Assembly (NCBI GenBank): GCA_000380225.1
Contig: KB904821.1
Span: 2,766,556 to 2,830,555, forward strand
Reading direction: 5' to 3'
Length of the DNA: 64,000 bases
From: a filamentous cyanobacterium ESFC-1
GTDB taxonomy: Bacteria > Cyanobacteriota > Cyanobacteriia > Cyanobacteriales > Spirulinaceae
Shown here in pieces: positions 8,403-16,512 of this stretch. The first letter of the stretch is position 1. Each line of letters opens with the position of its first letter. The notes below the pieces were generated by a model that was not told the origin of the DNA, ran no database searches, and was given only the letters and a program-made list of their open reading frames with translations. The position numbers were made by a program, and so were the translations under genes.

Positions 8403-8960
8403 TTAAACAACGAGAATTAGGTATTGCGGGGGGACACTATCGACGAGCCAAACGTGGTTGTCAGTACAGTAAAAGGTGTGATGGTCTTGAATCATGGCCG
8501 CGGTATCGACTTGGAAAACTCGGGGACGACCGCGACGTTGACCGACTTGGCGGGCTGGTTCGAGGCTAACGGACAAATGAACGTGATGGCGGGATTGTTT
8601 TTGCAAGCCGTGACTCAGAATCGCAGCAACCGCACCCTCTGAAGTTCCATGATACAAAACCGCCGGGGGCGTTTGCGGTTCGAGTTGTAAATCGATGGGG
8701 ACGCTGTGGCCTTGGTTGGCTCGGATGTGGGTGTGGCTGGGGTCAAAAGCAAAGCGTTTTTTGTCATTTTGAGCTACAACGATTTCGAGTTCTTGGGGGC
8801 TAATGGTAAAGCCTTGTTTACGAGCCGCTTTCAGCAGGGCTTGGACTTCAACCCAACCCCCAGGAGCAAGTTCTAAGTCTAGGGCTTCGGGGTGATGGCG
8901 GAGATGGTAGCTGAGGTATTTACTAATTTTAGTTAAGCGTTTGGGACTGAGAAAAGACAT
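8403..8960 (-). CDS. kptA: RNA 2'-phosphotransferase KptA/Tpt1
   Basis: A 185-residue protein, normal length. It transfers an internal RNA 2'-phosphate to NAD+, giving ADP-ribose 1'',2''-cyclic phosphate. Family motifs are present: KYLSYHLRHHPEAL (first catalytic Arg and His), GGWVEVQALL, FDPSHTHIRANQGHS, VLYHGTSEGAV and HVHLSVSLEPARQVGQRRG, then an FYCTDNHVWLVDSVPP end. Bacteria lack the eukaryal tRNA splicing that makes this substrate, so the natural role in bacteria is open; repair of RNA damaged by nucleases or ADP-ribosylation of RNA ends have been proposed for the family. It is the first gene of a two-gene operon with the AAA ATPase (12-base gap). Confidence 0.93.
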   Translation of the reverse strand: MSFLSPKRLTKISKYLSYHLRHHPEALDLELAPGGWVEVQALLKAARKQGFTISPQELEIVVAQNDKKRFAFDPSHTHIRANQGHSVPIDLQLEPQTPPAVLYHGTSEGAVAAILSHGLQKQSRHHVHLSVSLEPARQVGQRRGRPRVFQVDTAAMIQDHHTFYCTDNHVWLVDSVPPQYLILVV

Positions 8961-9404
8961 TGCAAATTACTAAGTTTAATAATGATTTCGACGTATTTTG
9001 TAATAGTTGGGATTTCGGCGCATCCTTGGACTATGATGTGAAAGACTCCAGGCAGTTGAAAACCAGGGATTGGGCGCAAAACTCCCATACAACCTGGCTT
9101 TCAATCCTTTAGCTGCTATTATGTTTACAAGTATAATACATATTGTAATACAAAACCGCGATCGCGATTTGGGTCAAAAACTCCAAGATTTGTGCAACCG
9201 AGATGACGAAACCTCGTTCAACTCGTCACAAAGAGGGAGGCCATAAAGTGGGAAGTTTCGCTAAGATTCCTAAGTAAGATTTAAGAATTAAAACATTCTT
9301 GACCCATCGGGCGCGATCGCCCCTAGTGTATAAAGCATAGAAATAGGTTCGTCTGGCTGTATCCTGGTTGTCCCTATTGTTGAAATCTTGAGGTTGACTC
9401 CAAG
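8961..9404. other. Intergenic region with an imperfect hairpin (9056-9104)
   Basis: 444 bases between the divergent kptA and the 94-residue membrane protein. TTGAAAACCAGG (9056-9067) pairs with CCTGGCTTTCAA (9093-9104) with one mismatch, and TGGG/CCCA can extend the structure inside the loop. It could be a leader or small-RNA element on either strand. No tRNA, known riboswitch or clear sigma-70 promoter could be identified. HIP1 sites occur near 9160 and 9315. Confidence 0.4.
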
Positions 9405-9689
9405 ATGAAATCCCTAAAAAATTTCCTACTCTTTCTGACTCTCACCATCTTTTTTAGCTTTGCCACCCCGATTATCGTTGTGGGAATCTTGCTGGCAGGG
9501 TTAGCCCTATTACACCTTATTCCTGGCTTTGAAGCCCTTGCTCAAGTCAGCATTGACGGTGTTTTACAGTTTCTCGCCGCATTTGGTAATGGTTATCCGA
9601 CGAGTGGCATTTTGACCATTGGTTTGACTTGTGGCTTTGTGGGGGGCTTGTTTCAACTGGGAACAGGTTACCGTTACCGCCACCTTTAG
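9405..9689 (+). CDS. Small membrane protein of unknown function
   Basis: A 94-residue protein with a basic start (MKSLKNF) and about three hydrophobic stretches: LLFLTLTIFFSFATPIIVV, ILLAGLALLHLI and ILTIGLTCGFVGGLF. It ends GTGYRYRHL, a short basic cytoplasmic tail. I do not recognise a family. It precedes the VanZ-like gene by 85 bases in the same direction, so the two may be co-transcribed, although a 13-bp inverted repeat lies between them. Confidence 0.6.
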   Translation: MKSLKNFLLFLTLTIFFSFATPIIVVGILLAGLALLHLIPGFEALAQVSIDGVLQFLAAFGNGYPTSGILTIGLTCGFVGGLFQLGTGYRYRHL

Positions 9690-9693
9690 CAAC

Positions 9694-9769
9694 ACCCGAC
9701 TTAGAAACTGAACCCGCTCGTAGCATTTTGGCAGAGTCGGTTAAGATTGAGCGAGGTTCTGAGTCGGGT
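9694..9769 (+). promoter_or_regulatory. Inverted repeat just upstream of the VanZ-like start
   Basis: ACCCGACTTAGAA (9694-9706) is complementary to TTCTGAGTCGGGT (9757-9769) with one mismatch and a 50-base loop. The right arm ends six bases before the ATG at 9775, so in RNA the structure could mask ribosome access. It may instead be a decayed repeat end. Function is not shown. Confidence 0.4.
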
Positions 9770-9774
9770 ATCCT

Positions 9775-10173
9775 ATGAAAAAGATTCACTCTCGATTTTT
9801 TCGTTTCGGTTGGTTATTTCTCGGTTTATTTTATGCAGCCACTTTCGCCGTTATCCTGGCTTTAGCCTACACCGGGAATTTACCTGACTTTTTCCAATAT
9901 ATCCCCCACTACGACACCATCGGTCACTTTGTCCTGTATAGTGTCGCTACATATCTAGGACATCGCCTACTCAACTGTCGTAAATTGACACTACTTCGCT
10001 ACAAATTCCCCCTTTGGCCGTTCTTATTCGCCACTTTCACCATCACCGAAGAACTCATCCAACAAACCTCCCCCAATCGCACGTTTAGTTGGTTGGATAT
10101 GGTCATGAGTATTTTAGGCATTATTTTCGGGGCTTGGTTAGCCGAACGAGAATATCGCCAAAAGCAGGGTTAG
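9775..10173 (+). CDS. VanZ-like family membrane protein
   Basis: 132 residues with four hydrophobic segments. The VanZ-like core is visible: HYDTIGHFVLYSVATYLGHR (D-x-x-x-H-F helix) and TEELIQQTSPNRTFSWLDMV, followed by a Gly-rich last helix (SILGIIFGAWLAE). VanZ-like proteins are integral membrane proteins, named from a teicoplanin-resistance gene. In cyanobacteria they are general and uncharacterised, so resistance should not be assumed. Start is ATG 9775; no better start is visible. Confidence 0.78.
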   Translation: MKKIHSRFFRFGWLFLGLFYAATFAVILALAYTGNLPDFFQYIPHYDTIGHFVLYSVATYLGHRLLNCRKLTLLRYKFPLWPFLFATFTITEELIQQTSPNRTFSWLDMVMSILGIIFGAWLAEREYRQKQG

Positions 10174-10179
10174 TCTTAA

Positions 10180-10287
10180 TATAGCAACCGCCAAAGCAGT
10201 TAGGGCGTTTTTGCAGTGCGCCCTCACCCCAAACCCCTCTCGGAGTGGGAGAGGGGCTTATTTTCTAAGAAATGAAGCTAAGCCGTC
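10180..10287. repeat. Degenerate copy of the TATAGCAACCGCC element with G+C hairpins
   Basis: TATAGCAACCGCCaaAGCAGTTAGG matches the left end of the element at 55113-55238. Inside, CCCCTCTC/GAGAGGGG forms a hairpin (about 10234-10256) that can stop transcription from the VanZ-like gene. The right end is lost. A second hairpin, GCCGTCC-tataa-GGACGGGGC (from 10282), overlaps the end of the converging nuclease gene and resembles stem-loops found at IS200/IS605 ends. Confidence 0.6.
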
Positions 10288-11754
10288 CTATAAGGACGGG
10301 GCTTTAGACCAAGGATTTTTGGTAAACAACGTCTGACACAGGTGTTGCTGAGGACAAATTTCGCACAGATAAGGTTGTGTTGTCGGGGGAGGTGGATTGG
10401 GGTTGCCTTCTTCCCAGTTTGCCCAATCTCGCATTTGCTGTAACTTATGGGGAATCAGTTGATGAACCGTACTTTCCAACTCATCCCAACTAAAAGTCAA
10501 CTCCTCCCAACTGGGTAAAACGCTACAGACTGCCGAATCAATCTCAACCCCTAACCTTTCTCGCAACATATAACTGTAAAGAGCAACTTGGGCGAGTTGG
10601 GCAGATTTATCCGGGGAAACATAGGTTTTATACTCCACCACACAAAGGCGATGCTGTTCAAAATCATAAACCAAACTATCGAACTTGCCGCGAACTTGTT
10701 GCTGAGAATTATCCGGTAAGGTAAAGCTAAATTCAACGTCAGGTTTAAGGTTGATTAACGTAAAAGGAATTACATCCTCTGCTTGACAATAACGGCGATT
10801 TTTCACCAATAATTCTGCCCAACGTTCAATCAAATGGGTTAAACCTTGCCAAGTCTGGAGTAATATTGGCGCTTTGTCTGGGGAGATAGTTTCTAAATAA
10901 GGATAAAACGCCCGTTGATAAAAGAGTTGCTGCATTTGTTGGGCAATATCTTTGATTTCTAAATCCGCAAAACTCGGTCTAAATAATGCCTGAAAACGAG
11001 CATCTGTATGAGCAAGTTGCACAAATTTATCTGCCCACTTGTGAAACTCATTACCAATACCGCTTACTTCTCCTGGGGGAACAAACATCATCATACCGCC
11101 ACGATGATGGCCTAGATAAAACAATCGCGGACATTCAAAAGCAACGCGCACTTTTGTCACGCTAAAAGAAGGAGAACTTTGAGAGTTTCTAGGTATTAGC
11201 GGGGCAAAATTTTGGGGCTGGGTAAGGTTGAGTAAATGGCGATGGACGCAAGCCAAATACACCACATCCATTTTCGCGTATTGTAACTGTTGGGGATGGA
11301 GGGGGCGCTGTCCCCAATCGCTACTTTGAGACTCGGTATCAATCTCGTCAAAGTTGCCCCAAGTTGCCGCTAGGGTTTTGAGTTTACGGTTGGGGGTTCC
11401 CAGTTTTTCAAGGGGCAGTTGTCTGGCAATTTTGAGAGTACAGGTAACATTTTGAGCGCAATCTTTTCCTAAAAATCGGAGGTCAAAAGCGGCATTATGA
11501 AAGACTTTTTCAATCTGGGGATTCGCGATAATTTTCTGGCGAAATTCCGCCACAACATCCGGTTTATTAAGGACATCGAGTAAATAAACAGAATCTCCCG
11601 TGGGGTCATTGGCATCTGCCGAAACTTGAATCAAAGAGAGTTTTTTATTCCGCGTCCACCAATCGGCAATTTCTGTATCTAGCCATAAAGTTGAAGCCGT
11701 GGTGAGTTGCGAAATGAGGTTGCGAATCGCAGATGATTCTGTAAGGTAGTGCAT
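10288..11754 (-). CDS. Fusion of RNase D-type 3'-5' exonuclease and Cas4/RecB-like Fe-S nuclease
   Basis: 488 residues, two nucleases in one chain. Residues 1-185 are a DEDDy exonuclease: WLDTEIADWW (D26, E28), FHNAAFDLRFL (D91) and QLQYAKMDVVYL (Y159, D163). No HRDC domain follows. From ~196 a Cas4/AddB-like PD-(D/E)XK nuclease begins: VTKVRVAFECPRLFYLG (C208), NEFHKWADKF (H238), VRGKFDSLVYD (D359), CVVEYKTY (E374, K376) and QVALYSYML (motif QxxxY). A C-terminal LCEICPQQHLC gives C464, C467 and C473, which with C208 make a full 4Fe-4S set. Both sites look intact. It is the last gene of an operon behind the ATPase (21 bases away). DNA end processing is likely; defence or repair is inference. 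The last residues (KAPSL) are encoded by a repeat hairpin. Confidence 0.88.
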   Translation of the reverse strand: MHYLTESSAIRNLISQLTTASTLWLDTEIADWWTRNKKLSLIQVSADANDPTGDSVYLLDVLNKPDVVAEFRQKIIANPQIEKVFHNAAFDLRFLGKDCAQNVTCTLKIARQLPLEKLGTPNRKLKTLAATWGNFDEIDTESQSSDWGQRPLHPQQLQYAKMDVVYLACVHRHLLNLTQPQNFAPLIPRNSQSSPSFSVTKVRVAFECPRLFYLGHHRGGMMMFVPPGEVSGIGNEFHKWADKFVQLAHTDARFQALFRPSFADLEIKDIAQQMQQLFYQRAFYPYLETISPDKAPILLQTWQGLTHLIERWAELLVKNRRYCQAEDVIPFTLINLKPDVEFSFTLPDNSQQQVRGKFDSLVYDFEQHRLCVVEYKTYVSPDKSAQLAQVALYSYMLRERLGVEIDSAVCSVLPSWEELTFSWDELESTVHQLIPHKLQQMRDWANWEEGNPNPPPPTTQPYLCEICPQQHLCQTLFTKNPWSKAPSL

Positions 11755-11775
11755 GAAATAAATGGAGGTTTAGGA

Positions 11776-13824
11776 TTAAGCATTGCGAGGAACTGAAATA
11801 ATCAGTTGATTGGCTCTGGGGGCATCGGGGTCGAGAATTTTAACCTTTTTAGCTTCACACAATTGCTTAATCACATTCTCAATCACTGTAAGTTCCAACT
11901 CAGGAAATTCTTGATGAGCATTATTAATTAAGGTTTCTAATCCCATAAATTGCTGGACGTTTAACTGATTTACCAAGTATCGTTTTAAGTCTTCTTCAGG
12001 ATTCACGACGCGGACAATTTCGGGTTGATTGGTTCTAGGTTGTGAAGTAGAAGCAGTCGGGGTTGGTGTAGGGTTTTGAGTGGAACTCGCTTGAGTTGTT
12101 TGTGTTGTACCAAATATACCTAAATCACGCAAAAGTTTACATTGTTGTAATATTTTGGATTCACGAATTAATTTTTCGAGTTTTTCTAAGCTGATAGTCT
12201 GACCCGAAATAATTAATTCATTAGCAACTGCATCTTTGACCAGTTTGTGATAGGTTGCCAAATGATGAACCGAGGTTAAGTTTTCGCGAATATGTTTGTT
12301 AGGAGGATTAGAAAAAACTTCGCGATAAATTCGGTGTCCTGATAGCCTTGGCGTTCCAACATCAGTTACTCGAATTAAATATAAAGCGTCGCATTCTCTG
12401 TTGGCTCTTTGACAAGCTTTCATAATATTGTAAAAGCTTTTCATGTTGGCATTTTCTGCCCAAACAACTCCCACTTTTCCCGATTTTTGGTAGCTGAGAG
12501 AGTAGCCACTATAAGCCCCATTGAGCAAATGTTTCCGGATTTCAGTGATACCCAATGCTTGCAAGGCTTCGACTAACATTTGAATTAAGTCGGTGGTAGC
12601 AACTGTCGTAACTCGACTGATTTTTCCCGCAACTTCTCGATATTCACTACGCCATAAAAGTTGAAAAGCCGACTTGATATCTACAGTTTCGGGTTGCGGA
12701 GTTGAGTTAACTAAGCCATTTTTATATTGCTGAAATAATTGCCGACCTGCCTCTAAAACATTTCTGGGTCGCGCTCTTGGATTCGGAAAATAAAGTTGAA
12801 GTTGCTGACGATTCAAGGGATAAATAGAAGACCTGGGTTGTGGTGTAGCTTGGGCGTGTAGCGAATATAATCGCATTGCCCAAAGTGCTTCTGCTTGGTC
12901 GAGATTAATATCTTTAAGGCGGATAACTGTTCGACTGGCAAGTGCTAAGTCAGCAGGAGGAACTTGTCTCTTAGCTTGCCCCCATGTATTAGTAACAACA
13001 CTAATCAAAATAAACAAGTTTCTGATTGCTCTTGTATGAATCGTTGAATTAAAATTAAATAATCCTTTAAAATTAGGGGTACCATCAGGCAAGCTCGGCA
13101 AGTTATCCAAGTTGTCAAAACATAAGACGATAGGCTTGGTACTGCTGGAAATAGTGGCAAAATTAATTAATATTCCTTGGGCTGCGTCTTCACTATCAAT
13201 TGACCTTCTTACACCAAGAGTTCTTAAATCTTCTTCAGCTAAATCTTCACCTTTTAACCAATCGCAAGCTAAGGGATATAATTCAGGATTGGTTAGATGG
13301 AAAAGAACGCTGAAAAAATTTCTGGCATTGTATAAGCCCGATGGGAAAGCCCTGGATAAATCGTTAATGAATACGTTACGCTCTCCCAAAATTCGTTGAG
13401 CAATACTCTGGTTTTGGAAGATAGTTAAACCCTTTAACCATAGCAAAAGTTGAGATTCTTGTTCGCCTTCGGGTATTTGTAATAAGCTATCGACAGTGCG
13501 GCGCAGGATATGTCGCCACATATAGTCATCATCCACCCAAAATTCAATATAAGCGAAAAAAGCTTTAGGGTTAAATTCATGTTTAAGTCGGGCGAGCAAA
13601 TGACTTTTTCCCGAACCTGAATCTCCTGACAAAACAGCAGTTTTACTATATTTTTGCTCAATGACTAAATCAAGAACTGACTCTAATTGTAGGAATTGTT
13701 GTTGATGAATTGAATTAACAGTTGAAGCCTGGTCTTGATTCTGCACCCAAAAATCGGGAACTTTTAAAGTTTCCGACCCAAAAGGGTTGCTTTCTTGGCA
13801 GATAATTTGGTCGATGTCTGGCAT
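11776..13824 (-). CDS. P-loop ATPase with C-terminal winged helix, nuclease-operon partner
   Basis: 682 residues. Walker A is GDSGSGKSH at 67-75, Walker B PIVLCFDNLDNL at about 231-242, and a sensor-1-like ILISVVTNTWG near 274. This is an ORC/STAND-like AAA domain with a large insertion between the A and B motifs. A middle region (about 395-560: GYSLSYQKSGKVGVVWAENA, ECDALYLIRVTD) has alternating strands and helices like an inactive nuclease fold but no catalytic triad I can identify. After a Pro/Thr/Gln linker (about 580-620) a winged-helix-like end (LNVQQFMGLETLINNAHQEF) may bind DNA. It lies between the winged-helix gene (47 bases upstream) and the exonuclease/Cas4-like gene. It probably loads or regulates the nuclease in an ATP-dependent way; the family name is not known to me. 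Confidence 0.75.
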   Translation of the reverse strand: MPDIDQIICQESNPFGSETLKVPDFWVQNQDQASTVNSIHQQQFLQLESVLDLVIEQKYSKTAVLSGDSGSGKSHLLARLKHEFNPKAFFAYIEFWVDDDYMWRHILRRTVDSLLQIPEGEQESQLLLWLKGLTIFQNQSIAQRILGERNVFINDLSRAFPSGLYNARNFFSVLFHLTNPELYPLACDWLKGEDLAEEDLRTLGVRRSIDSEDAAQGILINFATISSSTKPIVLCFDNLDNLPSLPDGTPNFKGLFNFNSTIHTRAIRNLFILISVVTNTWGQAKRQVPPADLALASRTVIRLKDINLDQAEALWAMRLYSLHAQATPQPRSSIYPLNRQQLQLYFPNPRARPRNVLEAGRQLFQQYKNGLVNSTPQPETVDIKSAFQLLWRSEYREVAGKISRVTTVATTDLIQMLVEALQALGITEIRKHLLNGAYSGYSLSYQKSGKVGVVWAENANMKSFYNIMKACQRANRECDALYLIRVTDVGTPRLSGHRIYREVFSNPPNKHIRENLTSVHHLATYHKLVKDAVANELIISGQTISLEKLEKLIRESKILQQCKLLRDLGIFGTTQTTQASSTQNPTPTPTASTSQPRTNQPEIVRVVNPEEDLKRYLVNQLNVQQFMGLETLINNAHQEFPELELTVIENVIKQLCEAKKVKILDPDAPRANQLIISVPRNA

Positions 13825-13871
13825 AGTAGTATCTCTAGAATGACTATTTTTTTGAGTATCAAAAAGTGTTC

Positions 13872-14720
13872 TTAGTCCGTGTGGATAATGAAGAATAAGG
13901 AACCACCAATGATTTGAGCAATTCCTGCTGCTTGTTGTTCGGGAGTATAAAGTTGCACTTCGGCTAAAGCGCTCAACTCTATTTTGTCGTCTCCTTGAAG
14001 GCGATAAAGGGCTTCGTCTACCTCTTTTCGCGTCATGGGGGGTTGCAGTTTTTCCCGTAGATGGAAGATGGGCAAATAGTTGTCGGTTCCAAGTTCGTAA
14101 TCTAAATCCTTGATGAGTTGTAGAATTGCATCATCGGTGGGTTTAGGGGCGTTTGTAGTGCTGAGAGGGGCGGTTTGGGAGGTTCGGGCTGAAGGCGCGG
14201 TTGTCGGGGCTTTTCCGGCGAAATACTGCCGCAAGAAGCTGACGTAATCACTCAGCATTTTGGGGGTGAATGCCAAGGTGGTTGAATCAGATTCGTATTT
14301 TGTGGCTAGATAGTCTTTTCCTCCGTCGGCAAGCCAAACTTGGGTGATTTGGGTTTTTGTGGCTTCGATGAGACCGCGATCGCACATCTGATGTAGTATC
14401 TTTTGTTTATCGGCTTTAATCTTCAACTTGCCAGGGGTCATCGATTTCTGTTTGACGGCTTTGAGGACTTTAATCTCATCTTCAGAAATCGGTAGTTCTG
14501 CGGCATTTGCGGAGTTAAGAAGCCCTTTTCCGGCAGGTTCGATGCGAAACTGCTTGATATCTTTTTCATAGGCTACATAGCCATCTTCGCTGAGGCTACG
14601 GCAAATGCTGTCGCGTTCTGAAGCTTTCATTTTAGGAGTGGGCTTAATCTCAGTGATTTTGGACTGATACCCTGGCTTTTCGAGAAGCTTCAGTAAAAAC
14701 TTGAGCTGCTTAACTTCCAT
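13872..14720 (-). CDS. Three-winged-helix protein, first gene of nuclease operon
   Basis: 282 residues, unknown family. It appears to hold three winged-helix-like units: residues 1-72 (KQLKFLLKLLEKPGY, SICRSLSEDGYVAYEKD), 77-145 (DEIKVLKAVKQKSMTPGKLK, MCDRGLIEATK) and 195-270 (YLPIFHLREKLQPPMTRKEV, ALYRLQGDDKIELSAL), with a flexible Ser/Thr/Ala/Pro linker (about 170-195). The end, IAQIIGGSLFFI, is a pattern I associate with cyanobacterial ATPase-linked regulators, but only loosely. It heads the minus-strand operon. Likely a DNA-binding or adaptor subunit of the ATPase-nuclease system. No promoter could be assigned with confidence. Confidence 0.65.
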   Translation of the reverse strand: MEVKQLKFLLKLLEKPGYQSKITEIKPTPKMKASERDSICRSLSEDGYVAYEKDIKQFRIEPAGKGLLNSANAAELPISEDEIKVLKAVKQKSMTPGKLKIKADKQKILHQMCDRGLIEATKTQITQVWLADGGKDYLATKYESDSTTLAFTPKMLSDYVSFLRQYFAGKAPTTAPSARTSQTAPLSTTNAPKPTDDAILQLIKDLDYELGTDNYLPIFHLREKLQPPMTRKEVDEALYRLQGDDKIELSALAEVQLYTPEQQAAGIAQIIGGSLFFIIHTD

Positions 14721-15065
14721 AAATTCAGTTATATCTGGATATTATCTAGCTTAGCTCGTTCGGATTGGAGACAGTAACCGTAGAAATACTTATGCGATCG
14801 CGTATCTCAGTAAATTCCGCGATCGCGCTTTTTTGGGAATTTTTGGGGTTAAAATTGCCTTTGAATTGAAATTGCCAAGGTGGGAAGATTTCCTTTTAAA
14901 CCTTTGAAGTCTGCTTTTTACTGGAATACAGTTGACTCAGTTTATTCTTTTTTAATCGTAAAATATTTTGGGCGTGTGAATCATGGTTGGGGGGAATTAT
15001 GCCGCTTTCCGATACCAACTTATGTTAAAAACAAAGTAGCGATCGCGGGCTGAGAAGACCAGACT
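14721..15065. other. Divergent intergenic region with paired HIP1 palindromes
   Basis: 345 bases between the divergent nuclease operon and the GT4 gene, so it should carry both promoters; none is strong enough to call. GCGATCGCG (14794-14802) and CGCGATCGC (14818-14826) can pair and are followed by six T (14829-14834), which looks like a plus-strand terminator. HIP1 is self-complementary, so any two copies pair, and no plus-strand gene leads into it. Confidence 0.5.
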
Positions 15066-16283
15066 ATGAACATATTAATGATTTCCTCAACGATTCCCTA
15101 TCCCCCCAGTCGGAGTGGGACAGAAGTCAGAACTTTTAACCTCCTCAAGCATCTGCATCAACACCACAACGTTACCCTCGTCACCCAGAGTTATGGGGAT
15201 GTCCCCCAAGAACATCTCGACGCATTGCAACAATACACCGAGAAGGTGAAGATTTTTCCGTTGCGTCGCGATCGCGCCACCCCAGCAAGATTCCCAGGAT
15301 TTATCGGAAAAACCGGGAGATTACTCGAATCTACCCTCAAAGCAACCCCTCCTAACGTTTTACATCGCTATTCCCCCGAAATGCAAGCTTGGATTGATGA
15401 TTTCGTCCGGGGAGGGCATTGTGAAGCCTTGACTTGCGAACACAGCGTTAATACTATATATGTGCGTCCCGATTATCGCAAGTATGCAAAGACAGTGGTA
15501 AATGTGCATAGTTCGGTGTATTGGGGAACGCGGAATTATTTGCAAACTGGGGCTTCGGATAATGTATTGCGCGATCGCCTGTACTTATCCACCCTGTATC
15601 GCTACGAAAAAGCCTACTGTGGCAAGTTTAGCCGCATTGTGGTCACGACTCCCGACGACGAGAAACAACTGCATCTATTACAACCGGATGTACCGATCGA
15701 GGTGATTCCCAATGGGGTAGACTTAGAGTTGTTTCCCTTTCGTACTGACGATCCGGGAAATCACGATTTAATCTTTATCGGTGCGATGGATTTTGGCCAC
15801 AACATCGATGCAGTACGGTTTTTTGTGGGTCAGGTTTTCCCGAAAGTGCGCGATCGCTACCCCGACGCTACCTTTACGATAGCGGGAAATAAACCGACCC
15901 CCGCCGTACAAAAGTTAGGAGAACAACCGGGAGTCATGGTCACCGGACGAGTCCCTTCGATGGTGGAATATCTGCATAAATCTACCCTCTGCGTCATTCC
16001 CCTACAAACCGGATTTGGTATTAAAAACAAAACCCTCGAAGCCATGGCCGCAGGAGTCCCCGTGGTGGGAAGCGATCGCGGCTTAGAAGGACTCGCGATT
16101 GAAACCGAGATTCCCAGGGCATTACGAGCCAATACCGTCTCTGAATATGTTAGCGCGATCGCGCAACTTTTCGACGATGCCCCCCAACGGGCTAAAATCG
16201 CCTCCCAAGCCCGGTCTTACATCGAACGGGAGTTCACCTGGAAAGAAGCAGGATCGCGCTACGAAAGGGCATTAATAGGCTAA
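15066..16283 (+). CDS. Family 4 glycosyltransferase
   Basis: 405 residues, GT-B fold. The N-terminal acceptor domain starts MNILMISSTIPYPPSRSGTE with the Gly-rich loop. The C-terminal donor domain has IEVIPNGVDLELFPF, LIFIGAMDFGHNIDAVRFFV, VMVTGRVPSMVEYLHKSTLC and the EX7E-type FGIKNKTLEAMAAGVPVVGS, which binds the sugar nucleotide. Length is normal. It likely adds a sugar to an exopolysaccharide or glycolipid at the membrane. It stands alone: the upstream operon is divergent and a MITE-like element lies after it. The acceptor cannot be inferred. Confidence 0.9.
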   Translation: MNILMISSTIPYPPSRSGTEVRTFNLLKHLHQHHNVTLVTQSYGDVPQEHLDALQQYTEKVKIFPLRRDRATPARFPGFIGKTGRLLESTLKATPPNVLHRYSPEMQAWIDDFVRGGHCEALTCEHSVNTIYVRPDYRKYAKTVVNVHSSVYWGTRNYLQTGASDNVLRDRLYLSTLYRYEKAYCGKFSRIVVTTPDDEKQLHLLQPDVPIEVIPNGVDLELFPFRTDDPGNHDLIFIGAMDFGHNIDAVRFFVGQVFPKVRDRYPDATFTIAGNKPTPAVQKLGEQPGVMVTGRVPSMVEYLHKSTLCVIPLQTGFGIKNKTLEAMAAGVPVVGSDRGLEGLAIETEIPRALRANTVSEYVSAIAQLFDDAPQRAKIASQARSYIEREFTWKEAGSRYERALIG

Positions 16284-16336
16284 TGTAGCTTCAACTGAGT
16301 TGAAAGGGTTTCGGTAAGATTTTGAGCGAAAAGCTT

Positions 16337-16463
16337 ATATCAAATCCAGTTGATTAGTGGAGATTCACCAACCCCGGTTTCTTACTTGTTGATACAGTAA
16401 GGTTAAAATTTTGAGCCAGAAACCGGGGTTCTAAAATAATGGTTGTATTTCCGGATTTGATAT
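16337..16463. mobile_element. MITE-like element with perfect 11-bp ends (copy 1)
   Basis: 127 bp bounded by ATATCAAATCC (16337-16347) and GGATTTGATAT (16453-16463), a perfect inverted repeat. Internally ACCCCGGTTTCTTAC and GAAACCGGGGTTCT form a long stem. The reverse complement aligns along its length with 26168-26287, showing two copies of one element in opposite orientation. Noncoding. It may act as a terminator for the GT4 gene. Confidence 0.8.
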
Positions 16464-16512
16464 TAAAATCTAGCAATTCAGTTTTTGAGGTGATTAAAAT
16501 TGCCCCAATTAA

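Noticed and set aside
9775..10173. VanZ-like gene as an antibiotic resistance gene
   Set aside because: Only the fold name comes from resistance; no van genes are nearby and such proteins are common in cyanobacteria.
14794..14834. Two HIP1 palindromes with a T run as a terminator
   Set aside because: HIP1 is self-complementary and very frequent, so pairing of neighbouring copies is expected. No plus-strand gene leads into it.
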